The notes under the pieces were generated by a model that worked only from the letters and a program-made list of their open reading frames with translations, had not been told where the DNA came from and did not search any database. 64,000 nt of DNA from the NCBI RefSeq assembly GCF_003944765.1, contig NZ_RWIU01000004.1, positions 372,001-436,000 of the forward strand, given 5' to 3'. The translations under genes were made by a program, and so were the position numbers. This stretch comes from Hymenobacter perfusus (GTDB taxonomy: Bacteria; Bacteroidota; Bacteroidia; Cytophagales; Hymenobacteraceae). Of this stretch, positions 40,710-49,402 are shown one piece after another. Positions within the stretch are counted from its first letter, which is position 1, and each line of letters opens with the position of its first letter.

Positions 40710-42098
40710 GTGGCACTGATCAAATCAATTTCGGGCATCCGGGGCACCATCGGGGGCAAGGCCGGCGACGGTCTGACGCCCATTGACGTGGTGAAATACG
40801 CCGCTGCTTTTGGTACCTGGGTTTTGCAGCAAACCAATAACAATACCATCGTTATCGGCCGCGACGCCCGCCTGTCGGGCGATATGGTGAGCCGGCTGGT
40901 TGCTGCCACGCTGCAAGGGCTGGGCATTCACGTTATCGACCTGGGCCTGAGCACGACGCCCACCGTGGAAATGGCCGTGCCGGCCAAAAACGCGGGAGGC
41001 GGCATCATCCTCACGGCTTCGCACAACCCCAAGCAGTGGAACGCGCTGAAGCTGCTCAACAACAAAGGCGAGTTTATTTCGGATGCCGACGGGCAACTGG
41101 TGTTGGCTTTGGGCGACTCGGAAGCCTTCGACTTTGCGCCGGTAACCAAGCTGGGTTCTTATACCACAGACGACACGTTTCTGCAAACCCACATCAATAC
41201 CATTCTGGCCCTGCCGCTGGTCGATAAAGATGCCATCAAGGCCAAGAACTTCCGGGTGGTGGTGGACGCTGTGAACTCCTGCGGTGGGTTTGCTGTGCCG
41301 ATGCTGCTGGAGCAGTTGGGCGTGGAAATCATCGAGAAGCTGTTCTGTGAGCCGACCGGTGACTTCGCCCACAACCCCGAGCCACTGCCCGAAAACCTGC
41401 GTGAAATTGCCAAGACGATGGAAAAAGGCTCCTTCGACCTGGGTATTGTGGTGGACCCCGACGTGGACCGCCTGGCCCTGGTGAACGAGGACGGCACCAT
41501 GTTCGGCGAGGAATACACGCTGGTGGCCGTGGCCGATTATGTGCTGCAGCAGAATGGCGGCGGCAACACTGTGAGCAACCTCAGCAGCACCCGCGCGTTG
41601 CGCGACGTAACCGAGAAGCACGGCGGGCAATACGCGGCTGCGGCCGTGGGCGAGGTGAACGTGGTGAATAAGATGAAGGAAACCAACGCCATCATTGGGG
41701 GCGAGGGCAACGGAGGTATCATTTACCCCGAGCTGCACTACGGCCGCGACTCGTTGGTGGGCATTGCGCTGTTTTTGAGCCATCTGGCCAAAACCGACCT
41801 GACCATGACGCGCCTGCGGGCCTCATACCCGAGCTACTTTATCTCGAAAAACAAGATTGAGCTGACCCCCGAAATCAACACCGACCAGGTGCTGGTGGAA
41901 ATGGAAAAGCGTTACGCCAAGCAGCCGGTAAATACCATCGACGGCGTGAAAATCGAGTTTGATAAGGAGTGGGTGCACCTGCGCAAATCGAACACCGAGC
42001 CGATTATCCGCATCTACGCCGAGTCGGATTCCAACGCCACGGCCGACCATCTGGCCAATAAAATCATCGGCGACATCAAGGAGATTATCAGCAAATAG
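40710..42098 (+). CDS. glmM: Phosphoglucosamine mutase
   Basis: Interconverts glucosamine 6- and 1-phosphate, feeding UDP-GlcNAc for peptidoglycan and LPS. 462 aa from the GTG at 40710 (sequence MALIKSISGIRGTIGGKAGD); the frame upstream is open but contains the promoter. The phosphorylated Ser is S104 in ILTASHNPKQW. The Mg site is DPDVDRLAL (about 250), the sugar loop GEGNGGIIYPELHYGRDSL (about 335-353) and the phosphate-binding loop RKSNTEPIIRIYAES near 430. Phosphomannomutase or phosphoglucomutase remain alternatives, since the GEGNGG loop is less specific. Confidence 0.88.
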   Translation: MALIKSISGIRGTIGGKAGDGLTPIDVVKYAAAFGTWVLQQTNNNTIVIGRDARLSGDMVSRLVAATLQGLGIHVIDLGLSTTPTVEMAVPAKNAGGGIILTASHNPKQWNALKLLNNKGEFISDADGQLVLALGDSEAFDFAPVTKLGSYTTDDTFLQTHINTILALPLVDKDAIKAKNFRVVVDAVNSCGGFAVPMLLEQLGVEIIEKLFCEPTGDFAHNPEPLPENLREIAKTMEKGSFDLGIVVDPDVDRLALVNEDGTMFGEEYTLVAVADYVLQQNGGGNTVSNLSSTRALRDVTEKHGGQYAAAAVGEVNVVNKMKETNAIIGGEGNGGIIYPELHYGRDSLVGIALFLSHLAKTDLTMTRLRASYPSYFISKNKIELTPEINTDQVLVEMEKRYAKQPVNTIDGVKIEFDKEWVHLRKSNTEPIIRIYAESDSNATADHLANKIIGDIKEIISK

Positions 42099-42222
42099 CG
42101 GCTGCAACGGCACTGTTAATACGGGAAGTGAGTTATTTGCCAGAGCCCTGCGGGGCCGGGGCAGATGGCTCACTTCTCTGCATTTAGAAAGGTATTGCGC
42201 GGCCCGGCCCGCCGGAATCCGC

Positions 42223-42230
42223 TATTTTTG
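42223..42230 (+). promoter_or_regulatory. -7 element for the cysteine desulfurase gene
   Basis: TATTTTTG matches TAnnTTTG, 48 nt upstream of the ATG at 42279. No clear -33 element. The rest of the 42099-42278 gap is unremarkable. Confidence 0.5.
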
Positions 42231-42278
42231 CGGCACAATTTCCTTTTTCATTGGTTTTCACCGCTTTTTGCCCTGCTC

Positions 42279-43424
42279 ATGAACGTGTATTTCGATAACG
42301 CCGCTACCACGCCGCTGGATCCCGAAGTGCTGGACGCCATGCTGCCGTTCCTGCAAAACCACTTCGGTAACCCCAGCAGCATCCACGGCCACGGCCGGCA
42401 GGTGCGGGCCGCCATCGAAAATGCCCGGAAAACCATTGCCCACCTGATCAATGCCGCGCCGGCCGAAATCGTGTTTACCTCCTGCGGTACGGAGGCCGAT
42501 AACTACGCTGCCTTCGGGAGCGTGCCGACGCTGGGCCTGACTCACGGCATCACCTCCAAGCTGGAGCACCACGCCGTGCTGCACACGATGCAGGCGCTGG
42601 AAAAGCAGGGCATGGAGCTCAGCTACCTCCGGCACGATGCCCAGGGCCGCCTCGATCTGGCTCATCTGGAGGAATTGCTGGCCACCCACCCGCGCACCTT
42701 CGTGAGCCTGATGCACGCCAACAACGAAATCGGTAACCTCAACGACATCGTGGCCATCGGCGACATCTGCGCGCAGCACAACGCCGTGTTTCATACCGAC
42801 ACGGTGCAGACGATGGGGCACTACAAGCACGACGTTCAGCAGCTAAAAGCCAACTTTCTGGTGGGCTCCGCGCATAAATTCCACGGGCCGAAAGGCATAG
42901 GATTTCTGTACCGCCGCTCGGGCCAGACGGTGAATGCTCTCATTCACGGCGGTTCGCAGGAGCGCAACCAGCGCGCCGGCACCGAAAACGTGTATGGCAT
43001 TGTGGGACTGGCGAAGTCGCTGGAAATTGCCTACCGTGGCATGGCGGAGCACCAGCAGCATATTCAGGGCCTGAAGGACCGGTTTATGGCGAAGCTGCGG
43101 GCTGAAATTGAGGGTGTGGAGTTCAACGGTACCTCGGCCGAATCGGACCAGAGCCTGTACACCGTGTTGAGCGTGAGTTTGCCGCCTTCCGACCTGAACG
43201 AGATGCTACTGTTCAACCTCGACATCAACCACATATCCTGTTCGGGCGGCTCGGCCTGCACCAGCGGGGCTAATGCCGGCTCCCACGTTCTCAACGCGCT
43301 GGGCTGCGACCCGAACCGGGGCACCATCCGCTTCTCGATGAGCAAGTACAACACGGCGGAGGAAGTAGACTACGCTGTGGTACAACTGGCCAAAATGTAC
43401 CGCCGGGAGCCGCTGAAAGTATAG
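42279..43424 (+). CDS. Cysteine desulfurase (NifS/IscS family)
   Basis: PLP enzyme (381 aa) that takes sulfur from cysteine for Fe-S clusters and thiolated tRNA. MNVYFDNAATTPLDPEVLDA is the usual start, with HAV at 98-100 near the PLP ring and the Schiff-base Lys 200 in GSAHKFHGPKG. The persulfide Cys 327 lies in ISCSGGSACTSG (C321 is also present). Length is class I (IscS-like). No iscU, iscA or suf genes adjoin it, so whether it serves Fe-S clusters or tRNA thiolation is open; the mnmH-selD block elsewhere in the window uses thiolated tRNA as substrate. Ends in a terminator. Confidence 0.92.
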   Translation: MNVYFDNAATTPLDPEVLDAMLPFLQNHFGNPSSIHGHGRQVRAAIENARKTIAHLINAAPAEIVFTSCGTEADNYAAFGSVPTLGLTHGITSKLEHHAVLHTMQALEKQGMELSYLRHDAQGRLDLAHLEELLATHPRTFVSLMHANNEIGNLNDIVAIGDICAQHNAVFHTDTVQTMGHYKHDVQQLKANFLVGSAHKFHGPKGIGFLYRRSGQTVNALIHGGSQERNQRAGTENVYGIVGLAKSLEIAYRGMAEHQQHIQGLKDRFMAKLRAEIEGVEFNGTSAESDQSLYTVLSVSLPPSDLNEMLLFNLDINHISCSGGSACTSGANAGSHVLNALGCDPNRGTIRFSMSKYNTAEEVDYAVVQLAKMYRREPLKV

Positions 43425-43450
43425 CCGGAAGCAGGAGAATATATCATTGG

Positions 43451-43482
43451 AAAGCCGCCTGTACAACTATGCAGGCGGCTTT
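43451..43482 (+). terminator. Terminator after the cysteine desulfurase gene
   Basis: 11-bp stem AAAGCCGCCTG (43451-43461) with complement 43472-43482, loop of 10 nt, followed by T-run (CTTTTTTGG). Also faces the convergent gene at 43508. Confidence 0.8.
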
Positions 43483-43507
43483 TTTGGCGAGTGGCAGCGT
43501 CCAGAAA

Positions 43508-44704
43508 TCAATAGGCTCCATCGGCCCCGCCCCCGCCCGAGTGGCCGCCGCCAAACTCGAAGCCATGCGTGGGAGCGGTGGGTACGGTAGCCGTTTGCGC
43601 TACCACCAACGACTCCAGATTAAAGGACGTGGGCAGGTCGGCGTCGGCCAATGAGGTGAGACCGTGGCGGGCGGGACGTAGGTAACGAACTGCCCACACC
43701 GCCAGCAGCAGGAGGAAAATGCCGCCCAGCACGGCCGCAATTTCGGGGGGCAGTACCGAGCGGTAGTAGCGAAGCGTGAACAGCGAAAACGCCGCTGCTG
43801 CCAGCCCGGTCAGCAACCAGAGACGGCTGGGCTTGCGTAGGCCCACGGCAATGTAGGCCAGCGGAATTACGGCCGTGAACAGGTAGAACAATGGCGCCAG
43901 CGGAATCTGCTCGGAAAGGTACAGGCCGCTGATTTCGGCATTGCCTTCCCGCACGATGTAGTAGTTGCCGGCTAGGTAGAACGTCGCCAGCGTGAGCACC
44001 TCCAGCACCAGCAGGCACGACCGGTAGTAGGGGTAATCGGGCCGTTGCCGTAGCCGGCCCACCAGCCAGTGTACGCCAGTTGCGGCCAGCATCAGCGCAA
44101 ACGGCAGCAACAGGCGTCCCATCGGGAACAATAACAGCCAGTTGGCCAGCAGCGCCAGCAGCACGAGGTAAGTAGCCGCCGCCGCCAGCCGGTCGGCGTA
44201 GCGGAGGGTGGCCAGCAGCAGGAGCCCCCACAGCGGCAGCAGTACCAGCGTTTGGTAGGGGCTGCCAAAACCTGCCGAATAGCGGCTGCCGGGAGGCGTC
44301 AGGGATTCGGCCCAATCTGCTAACAGGAGTGCCAGCACGCCCAGGCTAATATAGAGCAGGGCACTATCGGCCCCGGAGCGGTAGTGGCGGGTATTGCGGA
44401 TAAGCAGTTCCTGCGCGCCCAGGCAGCCCAGCGCCACCGCCCAGCCCAGCAGCCGGAAGTCTTCGATGCGGGCGGCGGCTCCAAACAAAGCCAGCAGCGC
44501 CGCCGCCCCGGCCACCCCCACGCACGTAAACAGCACCAGCCCAACGCGCGAAAACAGCCCCGGTCGGTAAAAATCCGGCTTATACGCTGCCTGCAAGGCT
44601 TGATGTTGGGTGGCTGTAAGTAGATGGCGGCGAAACCAGCGGGTGGCAGCGGTTTGCATGGCTTCCTGCAGGGCCCATGCTGAGGGGTAGGCTTTCATCT
44701 TCAT
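43508..44704 (-). CDS. Polytopic membrane protein, DUF2157/DUF4401-like
   Basis: A 398-aa membrane protein with about eleven hydrophobic segments (e.g. LVLFTCVGVAGAAALLALFG, LLYISLGVLALLLADW, LLPLWGLLLLATLRY, IAAVLGGIFLLLLAVWAV) and an N-terminal soluble helix region (about 1-45). It ends in a Gly-rich acidic tail (FEFGGGHSGGGGADGAY). ATG at 44704 overlaps the TGA of the preceding gene by four bases, so the pair is translationally coupled. The longer open frame to 45196 is antisense-like filler overlapping that gene. Family assignment tentative and function unknown. Confidence 0.72.
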   Translation of the reverse strand: MKMKAYPSAWALQEAMQTAATRWFRRHLLTATQHQALQAAYKPDFYRPGLFSRVGLVLFTCVGVAGAAALLALFGAAARIEDFRLLGWAVALGCLGAQELLIRNTRHYRSGADSALLYISLGVLALLLADWAESLTPPGSRYSAGFGSPYQTLVLLPLWGLLLLATLRYADRLAAAATYLVLLALLANWLLLFPMGRLLLPFALMLAATGVHWLVGRLRQRPDYPYYRSCLLVLEVLTLATFYLAGNYYIVREGNAEISGLYLSEQIPLAPLFYLFTAVIPLAYIAVGLRKPSRLWLLTGLAAAAFSLFTLRYYRSVLPPEIAAVLGGIFLLLLAVWAVRYLRPARHGLTSLADADLPTSFNLESLVVAQTATVPTAPTHGFEFGGGHSGGGGADGAY

Positions 44705-45693
44705 GCCCGACGGAGAAATTCTTTGCTGTGCATGAACAGGACGATAACCCCGCCCGCCGATAACATGAAGTAAAGGGAAATCAGTAATACCCCAGCTTCC
44801 CCACCATTGCTGAAGTCGAGCAGGCGGATAAATGAATAGGTCAGGGCGAGGTAGCCGTAGCAGACCCCCATCAGTAGAAAAAGATACGACCGGGCGTGCC
44901 GAGCATACCAGATCAGGCCGGCACTCAGCAGTAGCACCAGTAGCACGGCTATCCATTTGGGGAGCCAGGGCTGCGGGTAGTAATCGAAGAGTACGGCGGT
45001 GGCCGCCAGCAGCGCCACGTTGGCCCCCAACGAAATGTAGGTGAAGGCGAAGTGAGGCTTGTGCCGGGTAAACTCGGCGTGCAGGCCCGCCGCCGTCAGG
45101 GCCAGGCCCAGCAGCACGCCCGCTATGCCCAGCTGGGAGGTAAGCAGGGCGTTGGCCGTGAACACCGACAGCGGCTGCACGCTCACGCCCACCCACGCGC
45201 CCAGCGCCGTGAGGCCCATAGCCAGCACGCCCCGGTGGTCGAGGCGGTAGGCCAGGGCCAGAAACAGCACGGCCGGCAGCAGCGTGGCCAGTCCGTAGCG
45301 GCTACCGAATAGGTTGAATACGGCTTGGCAATACGTTTCCAGCGCCAGAAACAGCAGGCATCCCAGCAGCAGCGCGTAGTCGGGCAGGAAGCTGCCGGGC
45401 GTATTCTGGCCCCACGTAAACGACTGACGTCGCCGCCAGGCATAGCCGAAGCTGGTCAGCATCAGCAGGGCCATTACGGCCAGTAGCACCAGAAACCCAA
45501 TGCCATCGAGGTGCTGGTAGAGCAGCACGCCCAGCCCGCCGGTGAGCAACGTAACGCCCAGGTATAGCGCCGCCCGTAATTCCTGGTGCAACGACATGGG
45601 CCGCGTCTGTTCGTCATCGGCAATGGCCCGGATTTGGGCCGGTAGCAGCAGGCCGCGTGCCTGCAGATCGGCAAGAAGATGCGAAAGGAGCAT
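44701..45693 (-). CDS. DUF2157-like membrane protein
   Basis: A 330-aa protein; ATG at 45693 gives MLLSHLLADLQARGLLLPAQ. The N-terminal soluble part (about 1-40, LQARGLLLPAQIRAIADDEQ) is the DUF2157-like helical domain, then about ten hydrophobic helices from LYLGVTLLTGGLGVLLYQHL onward. Alternative upstream start codons lack conserved sequence. Overlaps the next gene by ATGA. DUF2157 proteins have no agreed function. The two genes here are likely subunits or paralogous halves of one membrane complex. Confidence 0.74.
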   Translation of the reverse strand: MLLSHLLADLQARGLLLPAQIRAIADDEQTRPMSLHQELRAALYLGVTLLTGGLGVLLYQHLDGIGFLVLLAVMALLMLTSFGYAWRRRQSFTWGQNTPGSFLPDYALLLGCLLFLALETYCQAVFNLFGSRYGLATLLPAVLFLALAYRLDHRGVLAMGLTALGAWVGVSVQPLSVFTANALLTSQLGIAGVLLGLALTAAGLHAEFTRHKPHFAFTYISLGANVALLAATAVLFDYYPQPWLPKWIAVLLVLLLSAGLIWYARHARSYLFLLMGVCYGYLALTYSFIRLLDFSNGGEAGVLLISLYFMLSAGGVIVLFMHSKEFLRRA

Positions 45694-45808
45694 ACACCAG
45701 AAAGGGGAGAGGTACGCAGCGAATGTAGCGGAAAGCACGAAACCCCGGTACGCATCGTATTTTGGCCGGCTTCCGTATGGATTGCTCAAACTCCAGCCCG
45801 TTCGTTTC

Positions 45809-46459
45809 ATGGCAGACATCAACATTCAACGCAAGAAAAGTCCTCCCAGCCGCTGGCTGATTCTGTTATTGGTGCTGGCCGCGCTGGCTGTGGCAGCCTA
45901 CTTCCTGTTCCGGGCCGAAACCGCGCCGCCTACCGATGTGCCCGCCCCGGCCGGCTCCGGCATCCCCGCCCCGCCCGACAGCACCACCGGTGCCGAAACC
46001 GGCCCCCGTCCGGCCCCCGATGCTGTAGCCGATATGGCTGCTGCGCCGGCTCCGGCCACGCCGGAGGTACTGGCGGCCTTCGCCCAGGGCGATGCTGCCC
46101 AGCCCACGTACGGCCGCGAAGGCCTGCGTCTGCTGGCGGCCAACCTAGTGAGCCTAGCCGACCGGGACGACCTGCGCCGGCCCGCCATCCAGACCCGCCG
46201 CGACGACCTGACCAGTGCCATCAGCCGCCTGGATGAGGCCGGTACCAGTCTGCGGCCCGGCTACGTGGCTGCCGCCGCCCTTGCCCTAGCCATGCAGCAG
46301 CAAAGCTATCCGGCCCTCGAAACGGAGGCCCGCGAGCTGTCGGCCGTGGCCGGAAACCTGAGTGGGCGCACCACCACGGCCGCCGAGCAACAGCAGGTGC
46401 AGGACTACTTCACGCGCGCCGCGCGCCTAGCCCAGGCCCTTAACGAACCGCCCCAGTAA
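45809..46459 (+). CDS. Single-pass membrane protein of unknown function
   Basis: 216 aa from the ATG at 45809 (MADINIQRKKSPPSRWLILL). A basic N-terminus, one TM helix (about 16-36, WLILLLVLAALAVAAYFLF), then a low-complexity Ala/Pro/Asp linker (about 38-85) and an Ala/Gln-rich helical domain (about 95-216) outside the membrane. No recognised domain. The upstream open frame starting at 45542 is antisense to the neighbour and does not encode conserved residues. Shares orientation with the PRC-barrel gene 41 nt downstream. Confidence 0.68.
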   Translation: MADINIQRKKSPPSRWLILLLVLAALAVAAYFLFRAETAPPTDVPAPAGSGIPAPPDSTTGAETGPRPAPDAVADMAAAPAPATPEVLAAFAQGDAAQPTYGREGLRLLAANLVSLADRDDLRRPAIQTRRDDLTSAISRLDEAGTSLRPGYVAAAALALAMQQQSYPALETEARELSAVAGNLSGRTTTAAEQQQVQDYFTRAARLAQALNEPPQ

Positions 46460-46500
46460 GCTCCCAGCCCCCTGTATTTCCCCGTTCTTTCTCCGCTACT

Positions 46501-46983
46501 ATGGAATCTACTACCGACCCTATTCCCTCCAGCCAGGGCCTGCACCTGCGCCGCCTGCGCGACCTGACCGAGTTTGAAGTAGCCGACGGCAACCCCGATG
46601 TGCGCGGCTGGGCCGTACGCGGGGCCGACGGTCAGCAATTCGGGCAGGTATTCGAGCTGATTGTGGATGCCGACGCCTTGAAAGTGCGCTACCTTGATGT
46701 AGAGCTGGATGAAAGCCTGCACATTAACGAGCGGGACCGGCATATCCTGCTGCCCATCGGGGTAGCCGCCCTCGACGAGGATGCCGACAACGTATTCGTT
46801 CCCTCACTTACGGCCCGGAGTGTGCTGGAGTATCCGCCCTACGTCGAAATTCAGATTACCCGGGAATATGAGCAGGCTATGCTACGCGCCCTGAACCTGC
46901 CGCTGGCCGAAACCACTGAACCGGATTTCTACAACCAGCCCGGCTACGACGGCTCCCGCTTCTATCAGCGCCGGATTCGGTAG
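46501..46983 (+). CDS. PRC-barrel domain protein
   Basis: Soluble protein of 160 aa. A PRC-barrel fold spans about residues 15-125: LRRLRDLTEFEVADGNPDVR, GWAVRGADGQQFGQVFELIV, VRYLDVELDE and ILLPIGVAALDEDADNVFV are the strand blocks. The rest (about 125-160) is an Asn/Tyr/Arg-containing tail ending FYQRRIR. PRC-barrels occur in photosystem reaction centre H subunits and the RNA-processing factor RimM; here the nearest role is unknown. Ends 9 nt before a perfect 30-bp hairpin. Confidence 0.82.
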   Translation: MESTTDPIPSSQGLHLRRLRDLTEFEVADGNPDVRGWAVRGADGQQFGQVFELIVDADALKVRYLDVELDESLHINERDRHILLPIGVAALDEDADNVFVPSLTARSVLEYPPYVEIQITREYEQAMLRALNLPLAETTEPDFYNQPGYDGSRFYQRRIR

Positions 46984-46991
46984 TAGGTCAA

Positions 46992-47065
46992 AGAGGTCAA
47001 AAGTCGAAGCTCCTGTCATTGCCGCACTTTGCTCGCAATGACAGGAGCTTCGACTTTTGACCTCT
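46992..47065. repeat. Perfect 30-bp hairpin between convergent genes
   Basis: Arms 46992-47021 and 47036-47065 are exact complements, loop 14 nt (CCGCACTTTGCTCG). The loop-proximal sequence TGTCATTG ... CAATGACA resembles the GTCATTGCGAGC family of dispersed bacterial repeats. It lies between the PRC-barrel gene and hemH; it could serve as a bidirectional terminator, but lacks a U-run. Confidence 0.7.
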
Positions 47066-47078
47066 GGCTTTAAAAACC

Positions 47079-48122
47079 CTAATGCTGGCGCAGCATATCG
47101 GCGACGGTTTCTACCCATTGCGGGTGCGTGTTGAGGCTGGGTACCAGCTGCCAATGTTCCCCGCCGGCTTCCTCAAATAGCTCCTTGAACTCTTCGCCTA
47201 CTTCGATGGTCGTTTCCAAGCAGTCGGCCACAAAGGCGGGGCTGAAGGCCAGCACGCTCTTGATGCCTTTGGCGGGGAATTCCTTGATTACCTCATCGGT
47301 GTAGGGTTGCAGCCACGGGTCACGCAAACGGCTTTGCAGTCGGCTCTGGAAGCAGGTGGTGTACTGCTCGGGCGAGAGGCCCAGGGCTTTGCCCAGCTGC
47401 CTTGATGTTTCGAAGCACTGGGCGCGGTAGCAGTAACGGTTGCTTTTGGTGTAGCTGGCGCAGCAGGAGCCCAGCTTGCAGTGGCCGTTGTGGCTGCCCT
47501 TCAGCACGTGCCGCTCCGGAATGCCGTGGTAGCTGAACACCACGTGGTCGTAGTCATGCTTGGCCATTTCCTCCTTACCCAGCGTGGCAAACGTGCCCAC
47601 GAAGCCCGGTACCTCCACAAACGAGCTGATAAACGAGATGCTGGGCACCACCCACCACTTGCTCACAATCTCCATCACCTTCTCCTGCACCGAGCCCGTG
47701 CTGGCCGAGGCGTACTGCGGAAACAGCGGTAACACAATGATGCGGTCCACGGCCGCGTCGCGCAGTTCTTGCAGTGCCTTCTCAATGCTGGGGTTCTGGT
47801 AGCGCATCCCGAAGGCTACTAGGTAGTCCTTGCCGAGCTTTTCCTGCACCAGCTTCTGTAAGTCGAGGCCGTGGAACAGCAGGGGAGAGCCCCGGTCGGT
47901 CCAGAGCTGCTGATAGATTTTGGCCGATTTGGGCGCGCGCAACGGCACCACCAGCCCCTGAAACAGCGGATACCGGATGGCGGCCGGCATGTCTACTACC
48001 CGGCCATCGGTCAGAAATTCGTTGAGGTAGCGGCGCACGTCGCCGGTCTGGGGCGAATCGGGCGTACCCAGGTTGACGAGCAGAACGCCGATGCGGCCGT
48101 TGGTAGGGGAAGTAGAGGGCAT
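47079..48122 (-). CDS. hemH: Ferrochelatase
   Basis: Inserts Fe2+ into protoporphyrin IX, the last step of the protoporphyrin-dependent haem pathway. 347 aa. The start GRIGVLLVNLGTPDSPQTGD is typical, catalytic His is in FSYHGIPERHVLKGSH and the acidic residues are in VLAFSPAFVADCLETTIEVG (Glu). A cysteine-rich stretch (HCKLGSCCASYTKSNRYC) follows the His loop. Cytosolic or peripheral on the membrane. Isolated from other hem genes in the window. The 48123-48338 gap upstream contains a hairpin and the era promoter. Confidence 0.96.
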   Translation of the reverse strand: MPSTSPTNGRIGVLLVNLGTPDSPQTGDVRRYLNEFLTDGRVVDMPAAIRYPLFQGLVVPLRAPKSAKIYQQLWTDRGSPLLFHGLDLQKLVQEKLGKDYLVAFGMRYQNPSIEKALQELRDAAVDRIIVLPLFPQYASASTGSVQEKVMEIVSKWWVVPSISFISSFVEVPGFVGTFATLGKEEMAKHDYDHVVFSYHGIPERHVLKGSHNGHCKLGSCCASYTKSNRYCYRAQCFETSRQLGKALGLSPEQYTTCFQSRLQSRLRDPWLQPYTDEVIKEFPAKGIKSVLAFSPAFVADCLETTIEVGEEFKELFEEAGGEHWQLVPSLNTHPQWVETVADMLRQH

Positions 48123-48173
48123 TTTGTTGAGCTGTTGGCTGTTAACCGGAGGGTGCAGGTCTGCGGTGAGAGA

Positions 48174-48240
48174 AAAAAGCCGGCGGTCCGGCAGCTGCCG
48201 GACCAGTTGATTGCGTCATTAACCGGCAAACCGGCTTTTT
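48174..48240. terminator. Compound hairpin between hemH and era
   Basis: Outer stem AAAAAGCCGG (48174-48183) / CCGGCTTTTT (48231-48240) encloses a perfect 20-nt palindrome, 48185-48204 (GGTCCGGCAG and its complement). T-run on the right (and A-run on the left) allow termination from either side; both flanking genes read away from it, so its use is uncertain. Confidence 0.5.
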
Positions 48241-48307
48241 GACTTTAAATCAACCTGCAAAAGAAGCTAATAGCTGACAGCTAACTGCTAATGGCCTAAA
48301 ATAACCG

Positions 48308-48315
48308 TACCTTTG
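48308..48315 (+). promoter_or_regulatory. -7 promoter element for era
   Basis: TACCTTTG, exact TAnnTTTG match, 23 nt before the ATG at 48339. No clear -33. Just upstream (48266-48296) is an AGCTAATAGCTGACAGCTAA-type run of short AGCTAA words that may be repeat DNA. Confidence 0.58.
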
Positions 48316-48338
48316 CAGCCCAAATTTCAGATTCTGAA

Positions 48339-49235
48339 ATGAATACATCTTCCAATCCGCACCGCGCCGGCTTCGTGAGCATTATCGGCAAACCCAATGT
48401 GGGCAAGTCCACGCTCATGAACGCCCTGATGGGAGAGCGGCTCAGCATCGTCACCAGCAAGGCCCAGACCACGCGCCACCGCATCCTGGGCATCCTCAAC
48501 GGCGAGGATTTCCAGCTGGTGTACTCCGACACGCCTGGTATCATTCAGCCCAAGTACGAGCTGCACAACGCCATGATGTCGTTCGTGTACTCTTCCTTGG
48601 AAGATGCCGACGTGATTCTGTTTGTAACCGATATCTACGAAAAGCACGACGAGGAGCCGGTAGTGGAGCGTCTGCGCAAGATGGTGGATACGCCCATTCT
48701 GCTGCTCGTCAACAAAATCGACCAGGCCGACCAAGCCGAGGTGGAAGCCAAGGTGGACTACTGGCGCGAGCACCTGCCCAATGCCACCCGTGTGCTACCT
48801 ATTTCGGCCCTCGAAAAATTCGGGACCGGCGAGCTGCTGGATCTGGTGCTCGGCTACCTGCCCGTGCATCCGCCTTACTACCCCAAAGACGAGCTGACCG
48901 ATAAGCCCGAGCGGTTTTTCGCGGCCGAGATGATCCGGGAGAAAATCTTCAAGCTCTACAAGAAAGAGGTTCCGTACAGCTGCGAAGTAGAAATCGAGGA
49001 GTTCAAGGAAGACGAGGACATCATTCGAATGCGCTCCATTATTTACGTGGAGCGGTCCAGCCAGAAGGGCATCATCATCGGCCAGCAGGGCGCGGCCCTG
49101 AAAAAAGTAGGCACCTGGGCCCGCGAGGAAATGGAGAAGTTCTTCCAGAAGAAAGTCTTCCTCGAAATCCACGTCAAAGTCAACGAAAACTGGCGCACCG
49201 ACCCCAAGGCCCTCAGCCGGTTCGGGTACCAATAG
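48339..49235 (+). CDS. era: GTPase Era
   Basis: Ribosome-associated GTPase needed for 30S maturation near 16S rRNA 3' end. 298 aa: G domain about 8-175 with G1 GKPNVGKST, G2 around AQTTRHR, G3 DTPG, G4 NKID, then a KH domain about 200-298 (EVEIEEFKEDEDIIRMRSII, GIIIGQQGAALKKVGTWARE). The KH GxxG loop is GQQG. All motifs intact. Near another GTPase (der) 168 nt downstream, on the same strand; both are ribosome-assembly factors. Confidence 0.97.
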   Translation: MNTSSNPHRAGFVSIIGKPNVGKSTLMNALMGERLSIVTSKAQTTRHRILGILNGEDFQLVYSDTPGIIQPKYELHNAMMSFVYSSLEDADVILFVTDIYEKHDEEPVVERLRKMVDTPILLLVNKIDQADQAEVEAKVDYWREHLPNATRVLPISALEKFGTGELLDLVLGYLPVHPPYYPKDELTDKPERFFAAEMIREKIFKLYKKEVPYSCEVEIEEFKEDEDIIRMRSIIYVERSSQKGIIIGQQGAALKKVGTWAREEMEKFFQKKVFLEIHVKVNENWRTDPKALSRFGYQ

Positions 49236-49249
49236 GTGATTTATTGATT

Positions 49250-49317
49250 GGTGATTTAGTGAGTTCTTGTGCAAGCAGTGTAAGCGGAAAACAAACTCAC
49301 TAAGTCACTAAATCACC
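49250..49317. repeat. Inverted repeat GGTGATTTAGTGA after era
   Basis: GGTGATTTAGTGA (49250-49262) pairs with TCACTAAATCACC (49305-49317), 13 bp. GGTGATTTA also occurs just upstream at 49234-49242 as a direct repeat. The words resemble the 15-bp units at 16609. In the gap before der. Not a clear terminator. Confidence 0.5.
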
Positions 49318-49402
49318 ACTTCATAGTCCTTCCGACCTCACACTCATTTAACTACTCCGGGCACTGCCGAACTTGGTCGGGCCGGCGGCTGGAGTCAGAC
49401 GC

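Noticed and set aside
40725..41783. Minus-strand open frame opposite glmM
   Set aside because: Shadow of glmM, whose catalytic TASHNP and Mg motifs are intact.
43508..45196. Single 562-codon membrane protein
   Set aside because: The first 160 codons overlap the DUF2157-like gene on the same strand in another frame and look like filler. The ATG at 44704, overlapping the preceding stop, is the natural start.
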